Program-made: the position numbers and the translations under genes
Notes under the pieces: model-generated
The model's input: only the letters and a program-made list of their open reading frames with translations
Database searches by the model: none
What the model was told of the DNA's origin: nothing
Shown: one piece after another, positions 31,285 to 43,955 of the stretch
How the letters are laid out: the number at the start of each line of letters is the position of its first letter
How positions within the stretch are numbered: position 1 is the first letter of the stretch
Origin: Mycteria americana
Taxonomy: Eukaryota; Chordata; Aves; Ciconiiformes; Ciconiidae
Length of the DNA stretch: 64,000 bases
NCBI RefSeq assembly: GCF_035582795.1
Contig: NC_134366.1
Coordinates: 694,501 to 758,500, forward strand
Direction: 5' to 3'

Positions 31285-34200
31285 AGTGTTTTGGGCCTCT
31301 CCAAGTTTAGTCAGTTGTTTGAACTGGTTCCAGCGAGGTTGAGGTTTTTTGAAGCTCTTCTTCGCCTGGAGTTTTCCCAGCTGCTCCCCTTGACAAAGTT
31401 CTGCTGTCCTCAGTTTCATGGGCGAGTTTGATTTGCACATTCGCAAAAGACTCCTGGCAACTAAACACGTGCACAGGGTGAGGCCTCGCTGACGGCTTGC
31501 ACGGATGCCCCCTTTGCCAAGGAGAGGCAGCCAGTTGGTTCCCAGCTCTCTCCATGCCTCAGCACAGGCCAAATGACATGTTCAGTGCTGCTTCTGCTCA
31601 GGAAGCTAGCTGGAAAAGATAGGTTCAGTTCCTTCTCTAGAGCTTGAAATTGGATTCAGTTTGCTGTAAATTATGATGATAGGGCCACGTTCTGCTTGGA
31701 GTTCCTCTGATGTGCACTGGGACATGCTCCGCTGGAGACTGGGTTTGCACTGCAGGAACTGTGGGGAATTTGGTCCATTGTCTGTCACCTCTGAGCACAC
31801 CCAAAGGAGGTGGCATCACCCAAACCCCTTCTTATACCTCTATGATAGTCCCAGTGGAACTGGATGGGGAAACCACTTGTTAGCCAGAGGTGGGGCACGC
31901 CTGTTCTCCCAGGCTAAAGTGAGTGTTGGGATCCTTTCTGCTGACTGCCTGTACATTAACACTTCTTTTATTTGTATTTCATTATTACCTTCATCTCCTT
32001 CTCCTCCTGGTAGCTTGGGGTACAGATGTTTCTTGTTCTTGGGGATCAGCTTTCATCATATCCCAAACCGTTACGAAAAATTTCCCAGCATATGAAATGT
32101 GTTTAGCAAATTGCCTGAATACGTAGTACAACTTCAGGGCTGGCATTGCTGCTTGACCTCTTTTAAACCTGCTGCTCATTTTCCTCATCACTAATTGGGC
32201 TTTAGAAACCCCTCTGTCGCTTCCTGGTCCCAAAGTGTCTGCCAAGGGGAGGGTGCAGCTGGCTGGCTCATCCCCTCAGAGGCAGAGATGTTCCTCTGGC
32301 TCCAGCTGGCTGCTGTGGCAGATGTTTTAGTCTGGAACCTCCTTTGGCCAAGGTGTGAGGTCTCTTTCCAGGTCCTTGCTGTTCATTGTCGCCTGCCCTG
32401 CCAGCAGCATAAGACAGGAGCGCTCCTGTGCCTGCTTCGGCCCAGTCAGCGAGGCCAGCTCAGAGCTCTGGGCTGTTTAAGCTAACCTGATTCTTGCCCG
32501 GAGCAGATCGGGGTGAGCCTGTGTGAACCCGCTCTGAACTCGTACTGTGGGAGCTGGCACAGAGCCACGCGTGCCGAAGCGTCTTCAACTGCTGCAGGTG
32601 TTTGCCCGGTGACGAACTGTCTGCCGCCTTTTCTCGTCCTAGTACTGCTGAGGTCTTTGATTTCACAGCTCCTGACGTGTCTGAGGAGGTCTGTGTGTGG
32701 TGAGCCCCTCGCTGTGCACGTACCCATTTTTTTCCAAATAAGGAATCTGTGAGGACAGAGGGCATCGTGTTTTGTCACTTCTCGGTGTTCAGTGGCCACT
32801 TGCTACCATCAGGCAGTGAACACGGACCGGTTTTTCTCCACTGTTGATGTGCTGAAGGAGAGTCTCTTGGCAGTTAGCAGTATGGGGCATTTGATACCCA
32901 GACAAGCAGTTTGGGTCTTGTCCAATAAGCAGGTAAATTAATCAGTTCTCCAGTGGTTTCCTACTGAGTCCGGTTAAACTGCTTGTTTATGTTTTACACT
33001 TCTGTTACTTAGACTGTGAGCCTTCAGGGCAGGGAACTTGTTTCTATCTGTTTGTAAAATGCCAGTTAAATTTGCAGCAGTAGAATCTTGATTTTTAATA
33101 ACAATAACATTAAACTTGAGCGGATTAAAGCTGTGAAGTTCTAAATGCTTCTCTTTTTTTGGTCTTTTTTTTTAATCATTTTACCAGCTGGTAAATGGCA
33201 GTTTGTATATCGTACCTTACTGATGGAGAGACAAAAGTCTACCTTGAATTGGAAAAAGAATGGCGTGGGTTTCACTGTTTTTTTAATATTGTGGTGGAAC
33301 CTGAGCAGGAGCATTGTTTTCTGTGTGTATCTGAGATCTGAAGAGGGCCTGAATGGCAAGAGTGTCTAAAAATAGGATGTAAATAAGCTCACTATACAAT
33401 TCTCATCCTGCAAGGAGATCATACCCATCCTGCTGCCAGCGCAAAGTTTTCAGCAACCACAGCGTTGCAGTCGTCATCAGTTTAGCACACTCAGTTGAGT
33501 CTAGGAAGAGCAGGATGTATTCTGGGATAAAGATGCAAAGGTGCTGCTGCACCGATTCCCCTGTGACCAGAACATCCTGAATCTTAGTCAGGATCACTTC
33601 GGCAGCGCTCGCTGGTTATTCTACGAACAAACAACTTCATGTGCTTTTTCTGGTCTGTTTCTGTGCCTTACAAAAGGACCATAACAAGAAACATCGAGGT
33701 CCTGCCACGTTGCCATCTCTCCTCCTGGTTGCACTATTGTCATGTATGTTCTAATGCTGACCTCCGACCACTTCATTATTATTAGACATTCTAGTTTTAA
33801 ACATTAGTTGACGAAAATTAAGAAGCTGCCTGACATCTGATGTCGTGTTCACGTCTGAGAGGTGTCCCTGCAGCCACAACCGTAAAAGAATCTGCGTTCG
33901 GATAGTGAGAAGATGGGCATTTTAGAAGGGTGAGCTGGGGAGGGTTACGCCATCTCAACAGCACTCTCCTATTTTTACTGGAAGACTTCATATGTTAACT
34001 GCTGTCTGAGCATCAGAAGCACTTGATGTGCTCCTATTTCATCACTTCTTGATGCTGCCTTTGATATACAGATGAAGTAGTATTTTGCGCAGTGAGTCAT
34101 AGTTTCCCTATTCTAGCCCAGCTCCCCTGTATTTCAGAGACAAATATGTATATTTATAACAAATCACAGAGCTATTTTGAGATTAGTGCTGCTTAAATTG

Positions 34201-35499
34201 CAAAAATTCAACCCTGAAACCAAGAAGAAATGTCAAGTGACATAGAAATGCGCTGCTCTTCCAAGATCAAGAGAAAGAAGAGAAATCCTCCCCTTGCACA
34301 GATAGACTGATGCTTACAGGAAAGAGCAGAAGCTACAGGGGAAGGCAAGAGAAGATGTGGTGATGGGGAGGGAGGGAGTATTTTGGGAGCGCAAGGTCTC
34401 CTACACCCACCCTGAGATGCATCGTGGAGTCTCCGCACCTTCCACAAACAAGCACTGAGCTTTTGTCATCCTTGGGCAGGGCTTCTCAGTGTGCAACTTC
34501 TTTCTGACCCTCCGTTACTTGGGCTGCTCTAGCTTAGGCTGGAGCAGGACAGCAGCCTCCACTGCAAAGCCAGATGTCTACGCTGAGATATTCTTCACAA
34601 AAGAAGGCAAAGACGTGGACAGAAAAATAGAAGAAAAAAATAAACTGACCCAGGTGTACCCAGGACAGCAACGTCTTACTGGGATTCTCAAGTTCCCGCA
34701 GATGCAAACTATTTTGCTTAAAAGCAGCTCAAGCTTTTGTTTGTTCATTTTGCAAGTACTTTCTGTTGTTAGAGCAACTCCATGTTTTTTTATTGTTTTA
34801 TGACTTCAGATTTTTGTTTATAAAAGCCTCTCTGTGTCTTACCACATAGAGGCAGGAATTCTTTGCATTCCATGGAACACTGCATTTCAGAGAGGTACGC
34901 TGGCTCTCCCACATCCAGCTCCTTACGTAACGATTAAATGCAAGACGAGAATAATACATGTAAGTACAGAGAAGCCCTACCATCCTCTGGCAGTCTGGCT
35001 CTCCCCGCAGGTCTGTCCGTCACCAAGAGGACCAGAACCATGCGCGTGTCACAAGAGGCGTCACCTAGCACTGTTGTCAGGTTCTTAAGCCTCTTTCTGT
35101 CCCTTCCTGGGATGGGCCTCCTCCTTTCCAAACACTGGAGGGGAAGTCTTCTGCTCCAGCCACCCTCAGCGTGGCCCCACAGTGCACACAACTGTTGTGC
35201 TGAGCTGAGAGGCCCAGCGGAGCTCAGCTGACCATCCCCAGGAGGAGTATGAGCCCACCAGCCTCTCCTGGCCCAGAAGCAGGTCCTCATCGCCATGGGG
35301 TGGGACACCCATGCAAGATTTAAAGGCAGCAAGTAAGAGCAGTTTGTTGTACTGCAGGTCAAACACCTGGTTCCTGCTACTGGAGGAGACTACAAAGAAC
35401 TGACAGAACTCAGCACCATCCTGAGACCTGCAAGAATGTGCACATCAGCCATGTAGGTAATGGGAGCAAGTGAACTTTTAACTTTGCAGTTTTGATCAC

Positions 35500-35830
35500 C
35501 TCTCATGGTAAGAGAGGTCCCGCTTTCCATAGCCGATAGCCAGACAGCTTAGCAAACTTACCAAATTAGGAGGATAAGGGGAGGTGGTGATTCCAAGGAG
35601 ACTGTCGGTCACACAGCAGCTGTCGGTCATAGAGGGAAGGCCCGGGGGTGTCACCCAGCCTAACTGAAGGTGCCTCTCTGGGGATGCCTGCAGTGGAGAT
35701 CCCAGATGCTTCTGGAAGACCCGAATTTGCTGAATTCCCCTGTGGTGGGTGTACCATGTGCACAAGATCCAATAAAGGCTTCCAACCACTTCAGCTTCGT
35801 GCTCGTTTGTGCAATGTACCTGAGACATGA
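35500..35830 (+). repeat. possible LTR-like fossil (3' part)
   Basis: ATCCAATAAAGGCTTCCAAC, followed by a CT-rich stretch and TGTGCAATGTACCTGAGACA, has the shape of the R/U5 end of an avian endogenous-retrovirus LTR. No internal genes and no second copy were seen nearby, so at most this is a degraded solitary LTR. Its left border is uncertain and the family cannot be named. Confidence 0.25.
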
Positions 35831-36109
35831 GTTTCTCCTGATGCTTGTGCGGACCAGGAGAGCCAAGGGGCTGCTGCAGCCGCAGATGGGACCATTAGGA
35901 GGGCTACCTCCCCAGGGAGCTCTCCCTCAGCAACTTGGCAGAGAAGGAGCAGGGCCGCACAGGTGGCATTCTGCAGACCACAGCCCAAGGCCGGGCTGCA
36001 CCGTACAGCTGTCTCACCACCCCATCCCGGGGCCATGGTGGCACCTGGAGCCATGCTGAGATGAACCACAGAGACCCTGTGCTGCACCCTGATGTGGCAG
36101 ACCAGGAGA

Positions 36110-37610
36110 GGACTTGGGCTCAGAGGGGATCCTGTACCCTCATGGCTCTGAGGAGATCCCAAGTCCCCACAGCTCTGAGAGGAGCCCAAATCCTCACAGC
36201 TCTGAGGGGATCCTGCACCCTCACGGCTCTGAGAGGACACAAAATCCTCATGGCTCTGAGGGGATCCTGAAGCTTCATGGCTCTGCAGGGAACTGATCCC
36301 TCACGGCTATGAGAGGATCCCCAAGCCCTCACAGCTCTGAGGGGATCCTGAGCCCCTCGGCTCTGAGGTGACCCAAAGCCCTCACAGCTCTGAGGGGACC
36401 CTGATCCCTCACAGATCTGAAAGGATCCCACATCCTCACAGATCTGAGAGGATCCTGCATCCTCACAGCTCTGAGGGGACCCTGATCCCTCACAGATCTG
36501 AAAGGATCCCACATCCTCACAGATCTGAGAGGATCCTGCATCCTCACAGCTCTGAGGGGACCCCTGCACCCTCATGGCTCTGAGAAGATCCTGTGTCTCC
36601 ATGGCTCTGTGGGGAACTGATCCCTCATGGCTCTGCGGGGACCCTGAGCCTTCACAGCTTTGAAGGGATCCTGAACCCTCATAGCTCTGAGGAGACCCTG
36701 AGCCTTCACAGCTATGAGGGGACCCTGAGCCCCCCAGGGCTCTGAGCATCCCATGCCCTCATGGCTCGTGCCCTCATGGCTCTGTGAGGAACTTATCCCT
36801 CATGGCTCTGAGAGGATCCTGAGCCCCCATAGTTCTGAGGAGATGCTGGTCCATCATGGCTCTGAGGGGACCCTGGTCCCTCACAGCTCTGAGGGAGACT
36901 CTGGTGCCTCATGGATCTGATAGGATACCAATCCCTCACAGCTCTGTGGGGATCCTGAGCTCCCATAGCTCTGAGGACATGCTGATCCCTCACAGCTCTG
37001 AGAGGATCCCCAGTCCCTCCTGGCTCTGAGGTGACCCTGATCCCTCCTGGCTCTGAGGGGATCCCTGGTCCCTCACGGCTCTGACAGGATCCCTGGTCCC
37101 TCATGGCTCAGAGGGGACCCCGATCCCTCCTGGCTCTGAGAGGATCCCCGGTCCCTCATGGCTCTGAGAAGATCCCCGATCCCTCACAGCTGTGAGGGGA
37201 TCCCTGGTCCTTCACGGCTCAGAAGGGACCCTGATCCCTCACAGCTCTGAGGGGATCCCCGGTCCTTCACGGCTCAGAGGGGACCCCAATCCCTCACGGC
37301 TCAGAGGGGACCCCGATGCCTCACAGCTCTGAGGGGATCCCCGGTCCCTCATGGCTCAGAGGAGACCCCGATCCCTCACGGCTCTGAGGGGATCCCCGGT
37401 CCTTCACAGCTCAGAGGGGACCCCGATGCCTCACGGCTCTGAGGGGATCCCCGGTCCTTCACAGCTCAGAGGAGACCCCGATGCCTCACAGCTCTGAGGG
37501 GATCCCCGATCCCTCACGGCTCAGAGGAGACCCTGATCCCTCACGGCTCTGAGGGGATCCCCGACCGCACGGCTCAGAGGGAACCCCGATCCCTCCCGGC
37601 TCTGCGGTGC
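36110..37610. repeat. 28-bp minisatellite upstream of a KRAB zinc-finger gene
   Basis: About fifty head-to-tail copies of a unit of about 28 bp, consensus CTCACGGCTCTGAGGGGATC plus CCCGGTCC. Variants include CACAGCTCAGAGGGGACC and CATGGCTCTGAGAGGATCC. A local higher-order duplication (ACAGATCTGAAAGGATCCCA block) occurs at about 36405-36555. The array ends about 180 bp before the start codon at 37791. Long minus-strand open frames of Ser/Gln/Glu or Arg/Val/Gln repeats across it are artefacts of the repeat. Confidence 0.93.
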
Positions 37611-37790
37611 CGCCGGCCCCGCGCTCCTCCGTCCCCGAGGTCCCCGCGCCCGCACCGGCCCGGCCGCCCCGAGCCCTCCCGCCGGGGGGCGCCGCAGTGC
37701 GCGGCGCGGGGCGGCGGCAGGGGGCGCTGCGGTGCCGGCCGCGGAGCGCGGCGGCGGGCCGGTGTCGGCGGCGGGCCGGCGGCAGCGGCC
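37611..37790 (+). promoter_or_regulatory. CpG promoter with CTCF-like core
   Basis: CpG-dense, no TATA box. GCGGCAGGGGGCGC at 37714-37727 (sense strand) is a close form of the motif found at the other promoters, about 65-75 bp upstream of the start codon at 37791. It is squeezed between the end of the 28-bp minisatellite and the first exon. Confidence 0.5.
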
Positions 37791-40700
37791 ATGGCCGGTC
37801 CGCGGGTCGGGCGGGCGGAGGCGGTGGCGGCGCGGCTGCTCCGCCTGGAGGCCCGCCTGGCGCGGGCGGAGCGGCAGCTGCGGGCCGCGCTGGCTCTGCG
37901 CGGCCGCCTCCAGGCGCTGGAGCGGCGGCTGGAGAGCGGCGGCGGCGGTGGGGCCCCTCGGATGTCGGCGAGGCGCGGGGCGGCCGGCGGCGGCCGGTTG
38001 GCAGCGCGGCCTCAGGCTCCGCCGGTGCCGGTGAACCTGGAGGACGTGTGGGTGCACTTCAGCGAGCGGGAGTGGCGGGCGCTGCGCGGCTGGCAGCGGG
38101 CCCTGCACCGCGCCGTCATGAGGAGCAACTACCACATGCTGCTCTCCTTCGGTAAGGGCCCGGCGCCGCCCTCGACCTCGAGGCGGGCGTGTGGCGAGGG
38201 GTCGGAGCGGGAGGTGGGCAGGCGGCGGGTCCCCGCCGTCCCCATGCAGGCGGGACCCCCGGCTGTGCCTCACCTCCTGCCTCCCGCAGAGGCGGACGCT
38301 CCCAGACGCGATGGCCAGGCCCGGTCGGAAGATGGGAACCAGCCGTGTGCTCGGAGCTGTGAGGATGGGGACGGGAGAGGTGATGCTGCGGAGACCGGCA
38401 CCGGTGAGTGGCCTCAGGACGGGACATGGACCGCCAAAAACCCGGCGGCGGGGCTCTTTTTGGGACACCAGCCTCCCTCCACGCTGCTTGCCGTGTTGAG
38501 CGTGGTCTTCCAGACTTGGCTGTTGGGCAGCTCATCCCTCCCAGTCTTACCGGAGCGCTACCTCAAACCACCTTTTTTCCCTGTGCCGGTTGCTGAGCTG
38601 CCTGCAGTTGCATGTGTCAAACCTGCAGTCCCCTTGCCGTTAGGCCAAGTCTGCATTGCCAGTCAAAGTGGGATAACGTTCCGTTTTCCAGTCTGAAGGC
38701 TGGCCGTCGAGAGAACTTTCTATTCTGTGTGCGCAAACGTGCACAATGTAGTTGTTTTTACACACATGCAAAGCTTTTGTCTACTTCATTGATTGTGTTA
38801 GAGGTATAAAGGTAATGTGCAGAGCATTAGCCCATCTGTTTTTCCCCATGTATTTCTTTTTTTTTTTCTTTTTTTCAGTAAGTTTCACTCATAATTCTCC
38901 CTAGTGCTTTTCTGATGGGTTAGAAGTGGTGTGTATTTTACCGAGAGTGACTGAAAAGGGAATGGTATAACTCTGGCAGAGCCAAAAGAGAAACAGAACT
39001 TGAGAATTCAAGTGGCACTCTCCTCTCCCGGGGCCATGTAGAACGCGTCTGCGTTTGCTAATGGGCGCCGCAACAAAATGGACACTACACTTGCAGGAAG
39101 CTCTTGTGTGTTTCTGAACTCGAACATCTGCTGAGGGTTTTCTGACAAATATTTTAGGTCTGTTTAAGGGACCTTGGTCAGCGAGAACTAGAACTGAAGT
39201 GAGGTTTTCTCTAGAATGTGAGCTAGAACAGAGCTGCTGTGCCTGGGATGGGATGAGAATTGGAATTAATTTTGTGTATGGAATTAAAATAACATTGGTT
39301 CCTATTAACAGAAGACAGCATAATCCATATTAAGCAAGAGGAAGAGTTGTGCACTGCAGATCAGCAGGAGGGGGAGGCTGGAGAAACTCCTGAAGAGCCC
39401 TGCCCAGGTGAGTAACTGCATACCTCAGAGGGAAAATGAAACAGAAGGATTAAATTCCAAGGTGGGCTTTTTTCCACCTCTTCTCGTGTATTCCAAATCT
39501 TTTATAAAAAGCTCACAAGTTTGGAACGGACTTGCCACCGGTCCTGACGCGTAAGGGCTGGTATTTCATCTTTCCCTTCTCACGGCCATTTTGGAGTTTG
39601 CAGAGTATGTGGCTGGTTTTCATCCAAGCAGCGCAGTGTGGAATAGGAAACGTTTCCTTCTCCCTTAAATTCCTTACTTTGCTTCCCTCAAGTTGATAGT
39701 TCTCAGCTGGTTAAATATCTAGTGCAAAGTGGGGCATTAGTCACTTTTTGGGGCCAATGGGTTAACTTGGAGGAGGCAAAAATCAGTGCCAGAATGAGGT
39801 CTGTGGTTGGTGTCATCCGCTGCACGAGGCTGCGCTTGCGCGGAGGCAGGACTGCGTGCGCTCTTCTGGCTCCAGGGGAATCGGAGCGGCTGTGGCAGCT
39901 CCTCAGCTCCATGTCCCCTACAGCCTTCTCTTGCAGGGCCGCAGTGCCTCTCCTCCCGCATATCCAGAGGCTTCGGGTTGCCTTTTCCCTTCTCCCTTCT
40001 CTTCTGTGGTTTTTCTGCGTACACGAGTGAGCGCACCGACTCCGTGGTAGTGCTGTTGCTGTATGGGCAGGCTGTGCAGCCCAGGGACCTGTTTCTTGCC
40101 TTCTCACTTGGTGGTACCTCCTTGCGTTACAAATAAGTATTCTGCTTTGGAGCTTGGCTGTCCTTACTCTTTACAGAGGGTAGCAGCTCTAAATGTTGGC
40201 TCCGCTGTGATTTTACTTGGCTTCCAGTGTATGTAGCAAACTGGGATTTTTAGACCTTTCCATCAAGTTTTGTTAAGAAACTGGGCTTATGGGAGCTTGT
40301 GGAAAATCTAGGGTTAGCCTGGGGGAATAGAAGAGCCCTTGTGAAATCCTAAGCTTATGCTCTTATGATACGCTTGTCTTGAATTTTCTCCTTTAGCAGA
40401 GGGAGCGTTTTACGAGCCTGAGGCTTCGAGTCAGACCAAGAAAGGCAAAGAGGCGTATGCCAGGGAGCTGCCAGGCGCAGAGGGCGAGGACCTCCCAAGA
40501 CACCCCGACACAGGTGAGGATTCCCTGGCAAAAACTCCCACTGCAGGAATTACCCCTCAGGTGGCTCTTCATGTCGTGTCTTCCCTGCGGCTATGTCAGC
40601 ACTTTTCTTGTCTTTGTGAGTTCCCAAATCTTCCGTGCTTTGCATCTTTCTCCAGTGTTTCTCAATTGTGTAAATTCTTCCCAATGAACAGGATTTCAGA

Positions 40701-43700
40701 CTTATGCAACTGACGTTTTATCATGGATTAAACAAGAGGAGGAGCCACGCTGCCCTGAGCAACAAGACTTGGAGAAAGAGGAAATCTCTACAAATCCAAG
40801 TACAGGTCAGTAATGGATTTCAGCTGAGATTTCTGGGACAGTAAATCTAATTTAAAGCATTTTTTATACCATATTAAATGTATGGTATATTTCATATTAA
40901 TCACAACCTTATAATGTAAGCCGTGACAGAACTGGAACAAATCTCAGTCTGCTAGTTAATATTTTATTCACAAAAATTTCAGATTCTGTCACCTGAAGAG
41001 GCTCCTTCCTCCTTCAGCTGGCCTAAAACTGTCATAGACGCTGTCTTGGGTTTCTGTTTAGGCAAGCACAGTGATGTGCTCAGGTCTTACGGATCAAGTT
41101 TGTACTTCCAGCTGGCTTGATGGTGTCTAAACCTGGTGCCGATGAACATGGAGCCCTGACTTCACGCTCCCAAGCAGGAGAGCTGTCCTGCAGCAAAAGA
41201 GAAGGCAGCTTTAATGCAAAACAATTTTAGGACGTGCTGTTCGGAGATTTACGTGCTAACATTCATTCGGAGGAGTTTTTGTATAGAGCGCGCTTGGAGT
41301 ATGGGTCATGCTTGAGGTGGAGTTAATAGAGGGAGATTCATCTTTGGATCGAGGCTTCACCTCAGGGAACGGGTGTGCAATTTGGATGGGGATATTAATT
41401 AAATACAATATCCTGGGCCACAACACGGGACCACTCAGTATAGCTCTCAAGTGGGTAACTGAGAAGGAGGTGCAGAGGAATATTTTGTGTAGAAATCAGT
41501 TGGTAGCCTGGAATTCCTTCACTTCATGTGAGTTATTTAGATATTCGTGGGCACGTGATGAAGTTACTATAGAGTAAATCAAGGGATAAACTCTCAGTAT
41601 GCTGGGAACTGCGTGGGAACTGCCGACGTGAATGATTTTGCCCCACAGAAAAAGGTCAGCTCCACCTAACTCCTTCCTGAGGGAGACCTGTTCCAACTGC
41701 TCTGAGAGAGCTCGCAGGGTGGGCTCCCCAGCCGACTCAGTCTGTTCCGGAGCTTCCAGTCTGTGCTTACACGTAACCAGGAGTTACTGGGGTGAGAGGA
41801 CATGCTTAGACAGTTACTGTAGAGCAACCGGTGCCTTTAACGTTCACGCTTTAGCTTGGCCTGTGGTAACATGTTTGTGTGCTGATGTCCCGGTACACAG
41901 CCAGAGAAATAAGAGCTCAGGACGTTTATGCAGTGCCGATAACTTTGGACTCAGCTGGCTAGCATTGCCGAGAGACCCGCGGTCCTTCATGATGCTCAGG
42001 GGAGTCTTTCTGTAGCAATTCTCAGATGTTGGAAGGGTCACAGGTCTTGGGGGATGGAAAAATCACAGAGCGTTAGAAAGCTGGACTGAAGAGCGTTGGT
42101 GAAAATAATCTGGAAAATGAAACACTGGATATTTGTCGCAGGAAACAGTAATTACAGGAAGGGGGTTCTGCAGGTCAGCAGAACAATTTTGTCCCATGGC
42201 AAATGTAGAGCTGTGCGTAAGCAGCTAAGGCACCAGGTACCTTTTTGGGTTGGATTCTCAGAAGGCGTAAATGTTTTCCAGGGAAAGCAGGAGAGGCGTC
42301 TAGGGGAGAGGCAGTCTGACTGACAGCTTGCAGTCTGGGCATGCCTCTGCACCAAGCCGGAGCTGCGTGCCTCTCTGGCGATCACTTGTAAGGTGTGAGA
42401 GCCTTCCTCTCCGCTCAGCGCTGCTCTGAGCTCTCTGAACAAAGACGCAGCAGGATGGTGTCTCCCCCCAGAAGCCCAGCCTGCAGAGACCACGGTTCAC
42501 GTACAAGAAGGGGTGCACCCCCACTGACTCGCTGAGCTGGCTTCGGTGCCTCAGCCTGGACCCTGGCTTCTCTAGGTGCTCGCTGGAGCGTCTGGAGAGC
42601 AGCTGAGAGCACCGAGGTGTGACGGCGTCTGCGCTGTCAGGGAACTTAGGCCTTACACTTCAGATGTCTGAATGAGAGGGTGATGATGAAACATTGCGTT
42701 AGTGAATTTTCACGTAGATTTTAAAAAAAATTGCAAAAAGACCCTTTATTTTCCTGGAGTTTTTGTTTCAGTGGAATGCTGGTACTTGCTCTTCCTGTCA
42801 GCATTAAAGCCTCCCTCTTACTGACTTTGTCTTTCCATGGCTGTAGGCTTGGAGGAGTATTCTTAAGCGGCTTCCTTAATTGAAAGACTCTGAAATCTAT
42901 CTGTTTCAGTGCACGATGACAACACAACGGGGGACCCTCCAGCAGATTGCTTTGAAAGCACGGTGTGTGACTCGGAGGTACCAGGAAGACCTGGAGAGAA
43001 GTTTTACAAGGATCCTAGCCCCGGAGTGACACAGGACGGTCAGTGGAATTCAGAAATGATGGAAACAAACACCACTGGGAACAGCATTGGGGGTGACGCT
43101 CGGTACGACCGAGAGTTTGGTGAGCACTTAGATTTCTTTAGCACTCAGGAAAACAGTGTTGGAAAGAGACCGTGCGTGTACAACAAATGTGAGAGAAACT
43201 CCAGCCAGCAGGAACATCTTCAGACTCCCCAGGGAGCCCGAGAAGAGGAGATGTTTCCAGGCCCCGCGTGTGAGAAGAGTCTCAGCGAAAGGGTGTTCCA
43301 TCTGCTGCACTCACAGCCGTGTGCCCTGGGTGAGAACGGAATCAGGCAGGGGACCGCTCCTGCCTCCTGTGAGGGGCTGCCTGCAGGGCCGCAGCTGGTG
43401 GCCCGCACCGAGCGTGGACAAAACCCTGCGGGCGGAACCAGGCTTCGTGACCACAGCGGCCTCGGCGGAGAGGAGCAGCCATCTGCGGAAAGCGAGGAGA
43501 ACTTCCCTGCAGAAAACTCGTTAGCCAGCCCCTGCTGGGATCACCCGCAGGACAAGTCGGAGGCCTGCACCAGGTGCAGGCAGCACTTCGCGCCCCGGGG
43601 CAGCCCGGCAAGCCAGCAGCAGAGCCAGGGCAGGGGCAAGTCCTACATTTGCAGCGACTGTGGGAAAAGCTTCGTTTGCCATTCGTGGCTTGTTCGACAC

Positions 43701-43955
43701 CAGATGACTCACACGGGAGAGAGGCCCTACAAGTGCTCCGAGTGTGACAAAAGCTACAGGAGAAAGGATTACCTTCTAAACCACCAGCGCCGGCACTCGG
43801 GAGAGGGGCTCTTCCAGTGCCCCCTCTGCAGGAAAAGGTTTGTGCTCAGGAGGAGTTTCATGAAGCATCAGGAAAGTCACGTACAAGAAACACATCTGAC
43901 GTTGGCGGGTTGGCCCTGCACAGAGATCAGGGGCTCTGTAATGCACTCCGTATAG
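37791..43955 (+). CDS. coiled-coil-KRAB (single exon) / C2H2 zinc-finger protein (3 fingers)
   Basis: Exons: 37791-38151, 38290-38403, 39312-39407, 40400-40513, 40692-40805 and 42910-43955, giving 614 residues in frame. Exon 1 encodes an Arg/Ala/Leu helix ([17 protein letters not shown] ... LQALERRLE) and then, with no intron, the KRAB box [17 protein letters not shown] from 38025. The final 127 nt equal the separate KRAB exon of the paralogues, so an intron appears to be lost or never present. VMRS replaces MLE. Linker exons 3 and 5 carry [11 protein letters not shown] and [10 protein letters not shown], both SUMO consensus sites. The last exon is long and mostly Ser/Glu/Gly-rich; C2H2 fingers lie at about 514-534, 542-562 and 570-590. 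Upstream degenerate pieces ([18 protein letters not shown]) look like decayed fingers. It resembles gene 24801-20455 in lacking the SLWTVV domain. Confidence 0.86.

Larger units (their letters stand above)
31079..36109. other. AT-richer intergenic DNA
   Basis: After the polyadenylation signal at 31279 the sequence becomes more AT-rich, with no exon, zinc finger or KRAB match on either strand. Open frames here are short and have no recognisable domain. A possible LTR-type end at about 35500-35830 is listed separately. The rest shows nothing I can identify. Confidence 0.4.

Noticed and set aside
36120-38468. Minus-strand Ser/Gln/Glu-rich repeat proteins over the 28-bp array
   Set aside because: These are products of the minisatellite. 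Frames shift with every unit-length change, and one continues antisense through a well-supported KRAB exon.
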